NCBI GenBank assembly: GCA_020052215.1 | Contig: JAGVPN010000214.1 | Coordinates: 1 to 10,883 of the forward strand | Origin: Syntrophobacterales bacterium | Lineage (GTDB): Bacteria; Desulfobacterota; Desulfobaccia; Desulfobaccales; 0-14-0-80-60-11 | DNA length: 10,883 nt | Reading direction: 5' to 3' | Shown: piece by piece, positions 1-6,161 of the stretch | Position numbering within the stretch: the first letter of the stretch is position 1 | Layout of the letters: the number at the start of each line of letters is the position of its first letter | The notes under the pieces: model-generated | Database searches by the model: none | Told to the model about the DNA's origin: nothing | What the model saw: only the letters and a program-made list of their open reading frames with translations | Program-made: the position numbers and the translations under genes

Positions 1-1
1 G

Positions 2-460
2 GTCACCGGGGATTTGAAACACATGAGCCCCCAATGGCTCCGGGGCGCCTCCTTCACCGGCTACGGCGTGACCTTGACGGTGGGGTTGGGCATTCCCATC
101 CCCATCCTGGATGAGGAAATTATGGAGTTCGTGGCGGTCACCGACGGCGACATCATCGCGCCCGTGGTGGACTACAGCGAAGCCTACCCCAACGGCAAAC
201 CGGAGGTCCTGGCGGAAGTGACGGTGGCCCAGTTGAAAAGCGGGGAGATCTCCGTGAACGGTAAAAAGGTGGTCACCGCCGGGCTCTCCTCCTACGCCCG
301 GGCCCGGGAAGTCGCCCGGATTTTGAAAGAGTCGATTGAGAAAGGGAGCTTCTTGTTGGCCGAACCCCTGGCGCCCCTGCCGGGTCCGGATTCCGGTTAC
401 GCCTTCAAGCCCCTGAAAGAACGGCCCTATGTGCCGTCGAACCGAAACGCGGTTACCTGA
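2..460 (+). CDS. Homocysteine biosynthesis protein (DUF39/HcyBio), C-terminal part
   Basis: The frame is already open at the window edge, so this is the 3' end of a longer gene; about 152 residues are visible, ending at TGA 458-460. The segment has features I recognise from the C-terminal part of DUF39 proteins: MSPQWLRGASFTGYG, then GLGIPIPILDEEI and a VTDGDI...VVDYSEAYPNG stretch. DUF39 proteins, with a NIL-domain ferredoxin partner, have been implicated in methanogens in making homocysteine from aspartate semialdehyde and sulfide, without cystathionine or O-acyl-homoserine. The next secure gene downstream is exactly such a ferredoxin, which supports the call. The protein is expected to be cytosolic. 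The start codon and N-terminal part lie outside the window, so full length and integrity cannot be judged. Confidence 0.85.
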   Translation, partial: VTGDLKHMSPQWLRGASFTGYGVTLTVGLGIPIPILDEEIMEFVAVTDGDIIAPVVDYSEAYPNGKPEVLAEVTVAQLKSGEISVNGKKVVTAGLSSYARAREVARILKESIEKGSFLLAEPLAPLPGPDSGYAFKPLKERPYVPSNRNAVT

Positions 461-472
461 GAGATCGAAACC

Positions 473-658
473 ATGGCACCGGCCCTGAACGGAACATGGC
501 CACCAGGCGGGGTGAGGAGGATCGGCGCCCTCAGTTTAACTGACGGGGGCGGTCTTCTCGTCTGCCAGCGAAGCTCCTTGCCTCCGGTGGTGTTACCTTT
601 ACATGACTTCCGGGAATTGTTCCGGGAGAGGAGATTATCATGCCGAAAAAGAAAGTAG
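473..658 (+). CDS. Possible small ORF, unknown function (doubtful)
   Basis: A 61-codon frame lies between the DUF39 gene and the NIL ferredoxin and overlaps the ferredoxin start by 19 nt. Its middle (IGALSLTDGGGLLVCQ, then PPVVLPLHDFRELF) alternates hydrophobic and polar residues like a small beta-rich protein followed by a helix. An internal GTG at 512 could be an alternative start. Against it, there is no clear Shine-Dalgarno before ATG 473, codon use is mixed, and I recognise no family. It may simply be the spacer of the DUF39-ferredoxin operon. Confidence 0.2.
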   Translation: MAPALNGTWPPGGVRRIGALSLTDGGGLLVCQRSSLPPVVLPLHDFRELFRERRLSCRKRK

Positions 659-1050
659 TCTTAAACTTTCCGCCCCACCTCATCGATCAGCCCATTACCT
701 ACCGTCTGATTAAGGATTACGGCCTGGTGGTCAACATCTTGAGGGCTCGCATCACTCCCCAGGAATGGGGGAGTATGGTATTGGAGTTGGGGGACGGCAA
801 CGACCGGTTGGCTGAGGCCGTGGCCTTTCTCACGGAATTGGGGGTGGGGGTGGAACCTCTCTCCAAAGAAGTGCGCTGGCACGAGGAGCGCTGTATTCAC
901 TGCACCGCCTGCACCGGCCCCTGTCCCACCCAGGCGCTGGCGGTGGCCGACCCCCACAGCATGACCGTTTCCTTCGACCAAGAGCGCTGCATTGCCTGTG
1001 AGCTCTGCCTGCCGGTGTGTCCCTATCAGGCCGTAGAGATATGTTTTTAA
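640..1050 (+). CDS. NIL-domain 2x[4Fe-4S] ferredoxin, homocysteine pathway partner
   Basis: This 136-residue protein has two parts. Residues about 1-78 resemble the NIL domain, the small ferredoxin-fold domain also found at the C-terminus of the MetN methionine transporter ATPase. Residues 84-136 form a bacterial-type ferredoxin with two cluster motifs: C85-x2-C88-x2-C91-x3-C95-P and C117-x2-C120-x2-C123-x3-C127-P. NIL ferredoxins next to DUF39 proteins are linked to sulfide-dependent homocysteine synthesis, where the ferredoxin may supply electrons or take part in sulfur transfer. The start at 640 is preceded by GGGAGAGGAG at good spacing. It lies 179 nt after the DUF39 stop, on the same strand, so the two are probably co-transcribed. 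It should be cytosolic, and all eight cluster cysteines are present. Confidence 0.9.
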   Translation: MPKKKVVLNFPPHLIDQPITYRLIKDYGLVVNILRARITPQEWGSMVLELGDGNDRLAEAVAFLTELGVGVEPLSKEVRWHEERCIHCTACTGPCPTQALAVADPHSMTVSFDQERCIACELCLPVCPYQAVEICF

Positions 1051-1087
1051 CGATCCCTGTTGGTTAGCATTTCCACCCCCACCGTAA

Positions 1088-1110
1088 CCCTCCCCCATCA
1101 AGGGGGAGGG
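1088..1110. repeat. Perfect 9-bp palindromic hairpin, REP-like
   Basis: CCCTCCCCC and GGGGGAGGG pair perfectly around the loop ATCAA, 38 nt after the ferredoxin stop. No U-tract follows (AATAAATCGC), so it is not a classical intrinsic terminator. It resembles the dispersed C-rich/G-rich palindromes common between genes in many bacteria, and could still protect the 3' end or slow transcription. Copy number cannot be judged from this window. Confidence 0.5.
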
Positions 1111-1194
1111 AATAAATCGCTTTGGTTATAGTCGATAGTTCATTAAAGATCCATTCATGGAGTCGTTAATTAAAAAACAACATCTAGTGGGTAC

Positions 1195-1230
1195 GGGAGT
1201 CAACCGGATACTCCCAATAAAAATTTTTTT
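1195..1230 (+). terminator. Weak terminator-like hairpin with T-run
   Basis: GGGAGT (1195-1200) pairs with ACTCCC (1210-1215) around a 9-nt loop, and seven T residues follow at 1224-1230. The 8-nt A-rich gap between stem and T-run and the short stem make it a poor intrinsic terminator. Its place just upstream of a candidate promoter would suit insulation of the next operon. Confidence 0.25.
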
Positions 1231-1242
1231 GGTTATGCGCTC

Positions 1243-1270
1243 TTGACATTAATCTATAGCTGGTTAATAT
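1243..1270 (+). promoter_or_regulatory. Candidate sigma-70 promoter of the sulfur/Fe-S operon
   Basis: A perfect -35 hexamer TTGACA sits at 1243-1248. The best-spaced -10 is TAATAT (1265-1270, 16-bp spacer, 4 of 6 matches); a perfect TATAAT at 1270-1275 is 21 bp away, too far for the same -35. The surrounding 150 bp are strikingly AT-rich compared with the flanking genes. Downstream, TGGTGG (1280-1285) can pair with CCACCA (1295-1300) just ahead of the AAGGAGAG ribosome binding site. The operon encodes an Rrf2 regulator, so autoregulation here is likely (inference), but I could not identify a clear IscR-type operator. Confidence 0.5.
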
Positions 1271-1318
1271 ATAATGAAGTGGTGGTTTATGGCTCCACCA
1301 ACCCGAAGGAGAGAACAA

Positions 1319-1585
1319 ATGCGGTTCTTGACCGAATGTAAGGCGGATGCCACCGCGGACCTGGTTTATCGCGCCTGCCCCATGCACCTCCTGGAGCCGA
1401 TGGAGTTAATTAAAGACCTGGAGCCGGGTCAGGTGTTGGAAATTTTGACCGACTACGACGGCGCCCTGGAAGACATCCCGGCCTGGTGCGCCAAACACGG
1501 GCAAGAATTTTTGGGCATCAGTGAGGATGCCTGCGGCGATTGTTATAAGCTCTACATTAAAAAGATTTGCGAGGAAAAGTCATGA
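1319..1585 (+). CDS. TusA-like sulfur carrier protein, variant active site
   Basis: An 88-residue protein with the TusA/SirA fold signature. The active-site cysteine C20 is followed by Pro (ACPMHLLEPMELI), then comes LEPGQVLEILTDYDGALEDIPAWCAKHGQEFLG, matching the usual pattern of the family. TusA proteins carry persulfide sulfur from a desulfurase to acceptors. Here the usual CPxP is CPMH, so the second proline is lost. The protein carries extra cysteines (C7, C57, C72, C75, C84), including a C-terminal CGDC, that TusA does not need. I chose ATG 1319 because AAGGAGAG precedes it at good spacing; an in-frame ATG at 1274 lies inside the promoter region. The stop overlaps the next start (ATGA), which points to translational coupling with the NifS-like gene and a shared role in sulfur relay. 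Confidence 0.8.
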   Translation: MRFLTECKADATADLVYRACPMHLLEPMELIKDLEPGQVLEILTDYDGALEDIPAWCAKHGQEFLGISEDACGDCYKLYIKKICEEKS

Positions 1586-2772
1586 AACGAGCCTATATGG
1601 ATCACGCCGCGGCTACGCCGGTGCGCCCCGAAGTCCTGGAAGCCATGCTGCCTTTCTTTGTCGAACGTTTCGGCAATCCCTCGGCGGTGTACGATCTTGG
1701 ATCGGAAATCAAAGCGGTCATGGAAGAGCAGCGGGGGAAGGTGGCCCGGCTCATTGGGGCTCAAGTCGGTGAGATTATCTTCACCTCCTCCGGCGCCGAA
1801 GCCAATAATCTGGCCATCAAGGGATTGGCCCAGGCTACTTTTTTGAAGAGAGGGAGACACCTGATTGTTTCGGGCATCGAGCATCACTCGGTGCTCAACT
1901 CGGCCAGATTCCTGGAGAAGTTTTTCGATTTTGAAGTAACCTTCCTGCCGGTGGACCAGTACGGACGGGTTGATCCGGAACGTCTTAAGCAGGCCCTCAC
2001 CCCGGCCACGGTCATGGTTTCCATCGGTCACGGCAGCAACGAGATCGGCACGATCCAGGATATCCCAGAGCTGGTGGCGGTGTGTCGGGCGGCGGGAGTT
2101 CCCTTTCATACTGATGCCGTGGCTACCGTGGGCCAGGTGCCGGTGGAGGTAAAAGAGCTGGGCGTCGATTTGTTAACTATTTCGGGGGCGGCTCTGGGAG
2201 CGCCCAAAGGGATCGGGGCCTTGTATTTTCGCAATAAACTGCGCCTGGTGCCCCAGCTCAACGGCGGCATTCAAGAAAACGGCAGGCGGGGCGGCACGGA
2301 GAACATCCCCGGCATCGTGGGCTTAGGCAGGGCGGCGGAGTTAGCCTGGCAGGAGTTGGATGAGAAAGCGGTCTATTTGGCGAAGCTGAGGGACCTTTTA
2401 ATCGCCGGAGTCCGGAAGAATGTGCCCGAGGTCCTTTTTACCGGCCATCCGGACAAGAGACTGCCGGGGCATGCCAGTTTCTGCTTTGAAGGCATTGAAG
2501 GTGAAGCCTTGATTTTCCTGTTAAGTAGCCAGGGGATCTATGGCAACACCGGGTCCGCCTGCGCCTCCAAGGCCTTAAAAACCTCGCCGGTCCTGGGCGC
2601 CATCGGCATCAAGCCGGACGTGGCCCAGGGGTCCATGGTTTTTACCCTGAGTGGCGCTAACCGGGAAGAAGAGGTGCAGCATGTTTTGAAGCACCTGCCC
2701 CCGGCAGTAGAAAAACTCCGTTCCTTCTCCCCCGTCTGGCGGAAGAAGATGGCCGCAGGATCAGGAGCCTAA
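1582..2772 (+). CDS. nifS: NifS/IscS-like protein lacking the PLP lysine
   Basis: A 396-residue protein with the full fold of class V aminotransferase-like cysteine desulfurases. It begins YMDHAAATPV and contains FGNPSAVY, EHHS (H101), SNEIGT (N153), TDAVATVG (D178), GGIQENGRRGGTENIP and the active-loop cysteine C327 in TGSACAS. Several cofactor residues are replaced. The motif that is SGHKxxGPKG in E. coli IscS is SGAALGAPKG here, so His205 and the Schiff-base Lys206 are A203 and A204. The PLP-phosphate Thr of GATE is A72, Gln183 is A181, and the Arg of RFSLGR is V353. Ordinary PLP-dependent desulfurase activity is therefore unlikely. From memory, Archaeoglobus fulgidus IscS also lacks this lysine and its C-terminal tail is similar. 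C327 could still carry a persulfide to IscU, encoded two genes on. GAGG precedes ATG 1582, which overlaps the upstream stop. The frame is intact, so it is not a decayed gene. Confidence 0.9.
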   Translation: MKRAYMDHAAATPVRPEVLEAMLPFFVERFGNPSAVYDLGSEIKAVMEEQRGKVARLIGAQVGEIIFTSSGAEANNLAIKGLAQATFLKRGRHLIVSGIEHHSVLNSARFLEKFFDFEVTFLPVDQYGRVDPERLKQALTPATVMVSIGHGSNEIGTIQDIPELVAVCRAAGVPFHTDAVATVGQVPVEVKELGVDLLTISGAALGAPKGIGALYFRNKLRLVPQLNGGIQENGRRGGTENIPGIVGLGRAAELAWQELDEKAVYLAKLRDLLIAGVRKNVPEVLFTGHPDKRLPGHASFCFEGIEGEALIFLLSSQGIYGNTGSACASKALKTSPVLGAIGIKPDVAQGSMVFTLSGANREEEVQHVLKHLPPAVEKLRSFSPVWRKKMAAGSGA

Positions 2773-2774
2773 AC

Positions 2775-3221
2775 ATGAAGCTCTCCACCAAAAGCCGCTA
2801 TGGCACCCGGCTCATGATGGACATGGCCCTGCACTATAATCAGGGGCCGGTGCAGTTGGGAGACATCGCCAAACGCCAGAATATCTCCGTTAAGTACCTG
2901 GAGCAGATCATCATCCCCTTGAAAAAGGCCAATTACGTGGAGAGTGTGCGGGGGCCTAAAGGGGGACACGCACTGACCAGGCCGCCTGAAGAGATCACGG
3001 TGGGAGAAATCGTGGCCCTGCTGGAAGAGGGAGCCACCCTGGCGGAATGCACCGAGCACTCCGAGGTGTGCGAGCGTTCGCCTACCTGCCCCACCCGCCT
3101 GATTTGGAAGGAGGCGGCCAAGGCCATGTTTGACAAGCTGAATACCATTACGCTGGCTGACTTGCTGCATCAGGGCCAGGCCCCGGCAGGAGGAGCCCAG
3201 GAGTTGCGCCATGTACTCTGA
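2775..3221 (+). CDS. Rrf2-family (IscR-like) transcriptional regulator
   Basis: A 148-residue Rrf2 protein. The N-terminal winged helix opens MKLSTKSRYGTRLMMDMA, followed by the recognition-helix segment ISVKYLEQIIIPLKKA and the wing VESVRGPKGGHAL. A cysteine triad C92-x6-C99-x5-C105 follows, the usual site for a [2Fe-2S] or [4Fe-4S] cluster in IscR, NsrR and relatives. IscR's fourth ligand, a His three residues after the last Cys, is Arg here (CPTR), as in many non-Proteobacterial Rrf2 proteins. GGAG precedes ATG 2775, two bases after the nifS-like stop, and its 3' end overlaps iscU by 11 nt. By position it is the probable cluster-sensing repressor of its own operon, acting near 1243-1270 (inference). 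Confidence 0.92.
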   Translation: MKLSTKSRYGTRLMMDMALHYNQGPVQLGDIAKRQNISVKYLEQIIIPLKKANYVESVRGPKGGHALTRPPEEITVGEIVALLEEGATLAECTEHSEVCERSPTCPTRLIWKEAAKAMFDKLNTITLADLLHQGQAPAGGAQELRHVL

Positions 3222-3630
3222 GATTGTGATGGATCATTTCACCAATCCCCGCAATGCCGGGGTTATCGAGGACGCCGACGGCGTAGGCGAAGTGGGCAAC
3301 CCCCAGTGCGGCGATATGATGACTTTTTATATCAAGGTCAAGGACGACACCCTGGTGGACGTGAAGTTCCAAACCTTCGGCTGTGTGGCGGCCATTGCCG
3401 TGTCCAGCCTGGTGAGTGAAATGGCCAAAGGCAAGAAGCTGGACGAAGCTCAACAGATTACCCGGCAAGGGGTAGCCCAGGCCCTGGGCGGCCTCCCCCC
3501 AAACAAGATGCACTGCTCCAACCTGGGGGCCGAGGCGTTGTCCCTGGCCATCAACAATTACCAGGAAAAGAAAGGCGGCGCCGCCGCCTCGCCAACCCAC
3601 GGAAATCAGGAGAGTGAGGTTAACTCATGA
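3211..3630 (+). CDS. iscU: IscU/NifU-N Fe-S cluster scaffold protein
   Basis: A 139-residue scaffold protein on which Fe-S clusters are assembled. It opens with MYSEIVMDHFTNPRNAG, and all cluster ligands are present: C33 and D35 in PQCGD, C58 in TFGC, and C102 in the KMHCSNL motif after GGLPP. The usual GCGSAIA/GCGAAIA is GCVAAIA here, a Gly-to-Val change beside C58. The last 20 residues are a Gly/Ala/Ser-rich tail beyond the domain. Because the scaffold looks functional while the neighbouring NifS-like protein lacks its PLP lysine, sulfur may reach it from sulfide, from a TusA-like carrier or from another desulfurase (inference). The start lies within the end of the Rrf2 gene, with an AGGAGG-type site upstream, and its stop overlaps the HdrC start (ATGA). 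Confidence 0.93.
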   Translation: MYSEIVMDHFTNPRNAGVIEDADGVGEVGNPQCGDMMTFYIKVKDDTLVDVKFQTFGCVAAIAVSSLVSEMAKGKKLDEAQQITRQGVAQALGGLPPNKMHCSNLGAEALSLAINNYQEKKGGAAASPTHGNQESEVNS

Positions 3631-4226
3631 GCCAGGTTCAGCCTCTCGTTCAAGAAATTGTGATCCCGGATAGGGTTAAGGCCGACAATCCGAGGCAATC
3701 ATTGGCCGCCGAGGTCGCGGAGCGCAGCGGCACCGAGCTCAACCGCTGTTACCAGTGCCGGAGCTGCGGCAACGGCTGCCCCTTTGTCCAGGCCATGGAC
3801 TATACCCCCAACCAGGTGATCCGGCTGGTGCAATTCGGCCTGCGCCAGGAAGTGCTCACCTGTAAGACCATTTGGGTTTGCGTGGGCTGCCACACCTGCT
3901 CCAGCCAATGCCCCATGGGCATTGACCTCGCCGCGGTGATGGACACCTTACGCCTCATGGCGGTGGAAGCGGGCGTGGTCATCGGCAAACCCAACATCAT
4001 TGATTTCCACGAAGAGGTGCTCAGGTCTTTGGAAAAATACGGCCGGGCCCATAAGCTGGGCATCATGCTGGGTTATAAAAGGCAGACCGGGCGCTGGCTG
4101 AAGGACCTGGACCTGGGTCTGAGGATGCTGGCCAAACGCAAACTGGATCTTATACCCTCACGGGTGCGCGATGCCAATAAGGAAATCGCCGACCTATTCA
4201 CCTGTTATTGGAGAGAATCGGCATGA
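3627..4226 (+). CDS. hdrC: HdrC-like 2x[4Fe-4S] protein
   Basis: A 199-residue protein with two closely spaced cluster motifs in the HdrC arrangement: C41-x2-C44-x2-C47-x3-C51-P and C85-x2-C88-x2-C91-x3-C95-P, separated by the helical YTPNQVIRLVQFGLRQEVL segment. HdrC passes electrons between clusters of the HdrA flavoprotein and HdrB in heterodisulfide reductase-type complexes. The C-terminal 100 residues (HEEVLRSLEKYGRAHKLG and on) are helical and match HdrC. No membrane segment is visible, so this is the soluble type. Start and stop both overlap neighbours by four bases, locking it between iscU and hdrB. No hdrA gene is present here, so its electron donor is unknown. Its place in an Fe-S assembly operon suggests a role in electron delivery or thiol/disulfide chemistry (inference). 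Confidence 0.9.
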   Translation: MSQVQPLVQEIVIPDRVKADNPRQSLAAEVAERSGTELNRCYQCRSCGNGCPFVQAMDYTPNQVIRLVQFGLRQEVLTCKTIWVCVGCHTCSSQCPMGIDLAAVMDTLRLMAVEAGVVIGKPNIIDFHEEVLRSLEKYGRAHKLGIMLGYKRQTGRWLKDLDLGLRMLAKRKLDLIPSRVRDANKEIADLFTCYWRESA

Positions 4227-5080
4227 GCGACGTGAAACCACAGGACTTCTCTTATTTTCCGGGCTGCTCCCTGGCCACCACTGCGGCGGAGAGCAACCGC
4301 TCCCTGATGCAGGCGGCCCGGATCTTGGGCCTCAACTTGATTGAACTGGAGGATTGGAACTGCTGCGGTTCCTCCTCGGCCCAGACCATGTGCAGGAACC
4401 TGAGCCTGGGGATGGCGGCCCGGAACCTGTCTTTGGCCCCGGCGGGGCGACCCCTGGTGGCCATGTGCCCCAGGTGTCTCCATTACCTGCGGTCGGCCCA
4501 GCAGTGTTTGCAGGCTGACCCGAAGACCCGGGCGGCCCTGGAAGAAAAGTGGGGCCGCCCCATTTCCACTGACCTGGAAATCATCCACTTTATGGAGGTT
4601 CTGGTGCGATACGGCCTGGACCGCCTCAAGGCCAACGCCCGCCGCAGCCTGAAGGGCCTGAGGTTTGTTCCCTACTATGGCTGCACCCTGGCTCGACCGC
4701 CGCGCCTGGCCAAGGAGACATACTTTCAGGGTGAAATGGAACACATCCTCACGGCCCTGGGGGCCGAGGCCGTGCCCGACGCTCTCATGTACCGCTGTTG
4801 CGGGTCGTTTCTTTCGGCCACTGATCCGGAGATCGTCACGCCCCTGGTGCAGGAGATTATCGGCAGCGCCGTGGCCGCCAAGGCGGACTGCCTGGTCACC
4901 GCCTGCGCCATGTGCCAGCTCAACCTGGAGATTCGCAACACCAACAGGGCCAAAATTCCCATTTTTCACTTTTCGGAAATCCTGGCCCTGGCTTTGGGGG
5001 CCGACGATTACGAGGAGTGGTTCGTCCGGCATCTGGTGGACCCGCGCCCGGTGATTCAGAAACTTTCCAAGGCGGCTTGA
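4223..5080 (+). CDS. hdrB: HdrB-like protein with two complete CCG domains
   Basis: A 285-residue HdrB-type protein with both cysteine-rich CCG domains intact: C15 (FPGC), C47-C48-G, C82-x2-C85; and C154 (YYGC), C192-C193-G, C228-x2-C231. In methanogen HdrB these motifs hold two noncubane [4Fe-4S] clusters that reduce the CoM-CoB heterodisulfide. In bacteria the natural substrate is usually unknown. ATG 4223 is preferred over an in-frame TTG at 4208, because GGAGAG lies upstream and the four-base overlap with the hdrC stop matches the other couplings in this operon. The pairing with hdrC shows a two-subunit module; with iscU and the NifS-like gene upstream, a disulfide, persulfide or cluster-linked substrate is possible (inference). 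The protein is cytosolic, with no signal peptide. Confidence 0.92.
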   Translation: MSDVKPQDFSYFPGCSLATTAAESNRSLMQAARILGLNLIELEDWNCCGSSSAQTMCRNLSLGMAARNLSLAPAGRPLVAMCPRCLHYLRSAQQCLQADPKTRAALEEKWGRPISTDLEIIHFMEVLVRYGLDRLKANARRSLKGLRFVPYYGCTLARPPRLAKETYFQGEMEHILTALGAEAVPDALMYRCCGSFLSATDPEIVTPLVQEIIGSAVAAKADCLVTACAMCQLNLEIRNTNRAKIPIFHFSEILALALGADDYEEWFVRHLVDPRPVIQKLSKAA

Positions 5081-5138
5081 GAATTTGTGCCTGAAAGATT
5101 ATTATTGAAAACAATCCCTGGCGGAGGGGTTTGCAACC

Positions 5139-6161
5139 GTGAACCAGGACCCCTATTCGGGCGTGTTTGATCTGAGAGGTTCCCTGAACAAAAGCATGCT
5201 GGTAAGCTTCACCAGCTTTCTGGCAATTTGTGTCGTCGCCGTAATGGCGCTGGGGGCCAACGGTTGCAGCCGAGACTCGGACCAAGTCACGGTGGATTTT
5301 TCCAAGACCCTGCCCGTAGCGCGGCCCACACATCACGCCGGCGAGGCGGGCGCCCTCCGAGGAGCGGTGGCGGCCATGATCTCCCCCCGGGAGACCTTTA
5401 TCCATTACCGGCAACTCCTGGCTTATCTGGCCAAGAAGTCGGGAAAAGACCTGGAGTTCGTACAGCGCAAGACCTATGAGGAGATTAATGAACTTTTGGG
5501 GAAAGGGGAGATCGACCTGGCCTTCATCTGTTCGGGTCCCTATGCCTCGACCAAGGCCCGTTACGGCTTCGTTCCCCTGGCCGTCCCGGAGGTCCAAAGG
5601 AGCACCTCCTACCGGGCGTATTTGATTGTCAACCAAGACAGCCCCTTCAACAAGCTTCAAGACCTCAAGGGTCAGACCTTTGCCTTCACCGACCCCGACT
5701 CCAACACCGGCAAGCTGGTTCCCACCTTCTGGTTGGCCGAACTGCACCAGCGGCCTGAGACCTTCTTCAAGCAAATTATTTACACTTACAGCCATGACAA
5801 CTCTATCCTGGCGGTGGCTCGGGGTCTGGTGGCGGGGGCGACGGTAGACGGCTTGGTATGGGAATATTACCAGGCCACTAACCCCGTTTTTACTTCTAAG
5901 ACCCGAATCATTAAAAAGTCCGAAGCCTATGGCATCCCACCCCTGGTGGCATCCCGGCAGCTCCCGGCGGCAGAACGGGAGCGGCTTCAACAGACCTTGT
6001 TAGCTATGCACCGGGACCCGGAGGGAAAGAAAATCCTGGCCGAGCTCCTGATTGACCGCTTCCTGCCCTTACAGGAAAAATGGTATGAGCCGATCCGGTC
6101 CATGCAACGGGACCTGGCCCACCTCAAGGAACAGCCGCATGCTCCTGAGCCTCAAAAGTAA
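5139..6161 (+). CDS. PhnD-type periplasmic substrate-binding lipoprotein
   Basis: A 340-residue phosphate/phosphonate-binding-like (PhnD/TorT-like) protein. The N-terminus holds positive residues (R13, K18), a hydrophobic stretch (MLVSFTSFLAICVVAVMAL) and a lipobox-like GANGC with C43 as the likely lipidated residue. The box is imperfect, with Ala at -3. Family landmarks follow: FIHYRQLLAYLAKKSGKDLEF, GEIDLAFICSGPYASTKARYGF, the hinge RAYLIVNQDSPFNKLQDLKGQTFAFTDPDSNTG and a C-terminal VDGLVWEY segment. No ABC permease or ATPase is nearby, and the next gene, which it overlaps by 23 nt, encodes a membrane sensor-activator. It therefore probably presents a ligand to that sensor rather than serving import (inference). 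GTG 5139 is chosen for the GGAGG upstream and because it supplies the charged n-region; ATG 5196 is the alternative. Confidence 0.8.
   Translation: MNQDPYSGVFDLRGSLNKSMLVSFTSFLAICVVAVMALGANGCSRDSDQVTVDFSKTLPVARPTHHAGEAGALRGAVAAMISPRETFIHYRQLLAYLAKKSGKDLEFVQRKTYEEINELLGKGEIDLAFICSGPYASTKARYGFVPLAVPEVQRSTSYRAYLIVNQDSPFNKLQDLKGQTFAFTDPDSNTGKLVPTFWLAELHQRPETFFKQIIYTYSHDNSILAVARGLVAGATVDGLVWEYYQATNPVFTSKTRIIKKSEAYGIPPLVASRQLPAAERERLQQTLLAMHRDPEGKKILAELLIDRFLPLQEKWYEPIRSMQRDLAHLKEQPHAPEPQK

Noticed and set aside
1270..1275. Perfect TATAAT as the -10 of the TTGACA at 1243
   Set aside because: The 21-bp spacer is too long for one sigma-70 promoter; TAATAT at 1265 is better spaced.
1274..1318. Upstream ATG 1274 as start of the TusA-like protein
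   Set aside because: It lies within the predicted -10 region and adds a non-homologous MKWWFMAPPTRRREQ extension; ATG 1319 has a strong ribosome binding site.
1552..2109. Long minus-strand open frames, such as those opposite the NifS-like, HdrB and PhnD-like genes
   Set aside because: They are antisense to well-supported genes, show low-complexity Gly/Gln/His-rich translations and match no family; they arise from GC-rich codon use on the coding strand.
5117..5136. Sigma-54-like TGGCGGAGGGGTTTGCAA before the PhnD-like gene
   Set aside because: The GG-GC gap is 11 bases instead of 10, and the element overlaps the ribosome binding site only a few bases before the chosen start.
6052..6138. Longer N-terminus for the sigma-54 activator starting inside the PhnD-like gene
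   Set aside because: The extra residues are a frame-shadow of the upstream gene; ATG 6139 has AAGGA upstream and begins at the membrane anchor.
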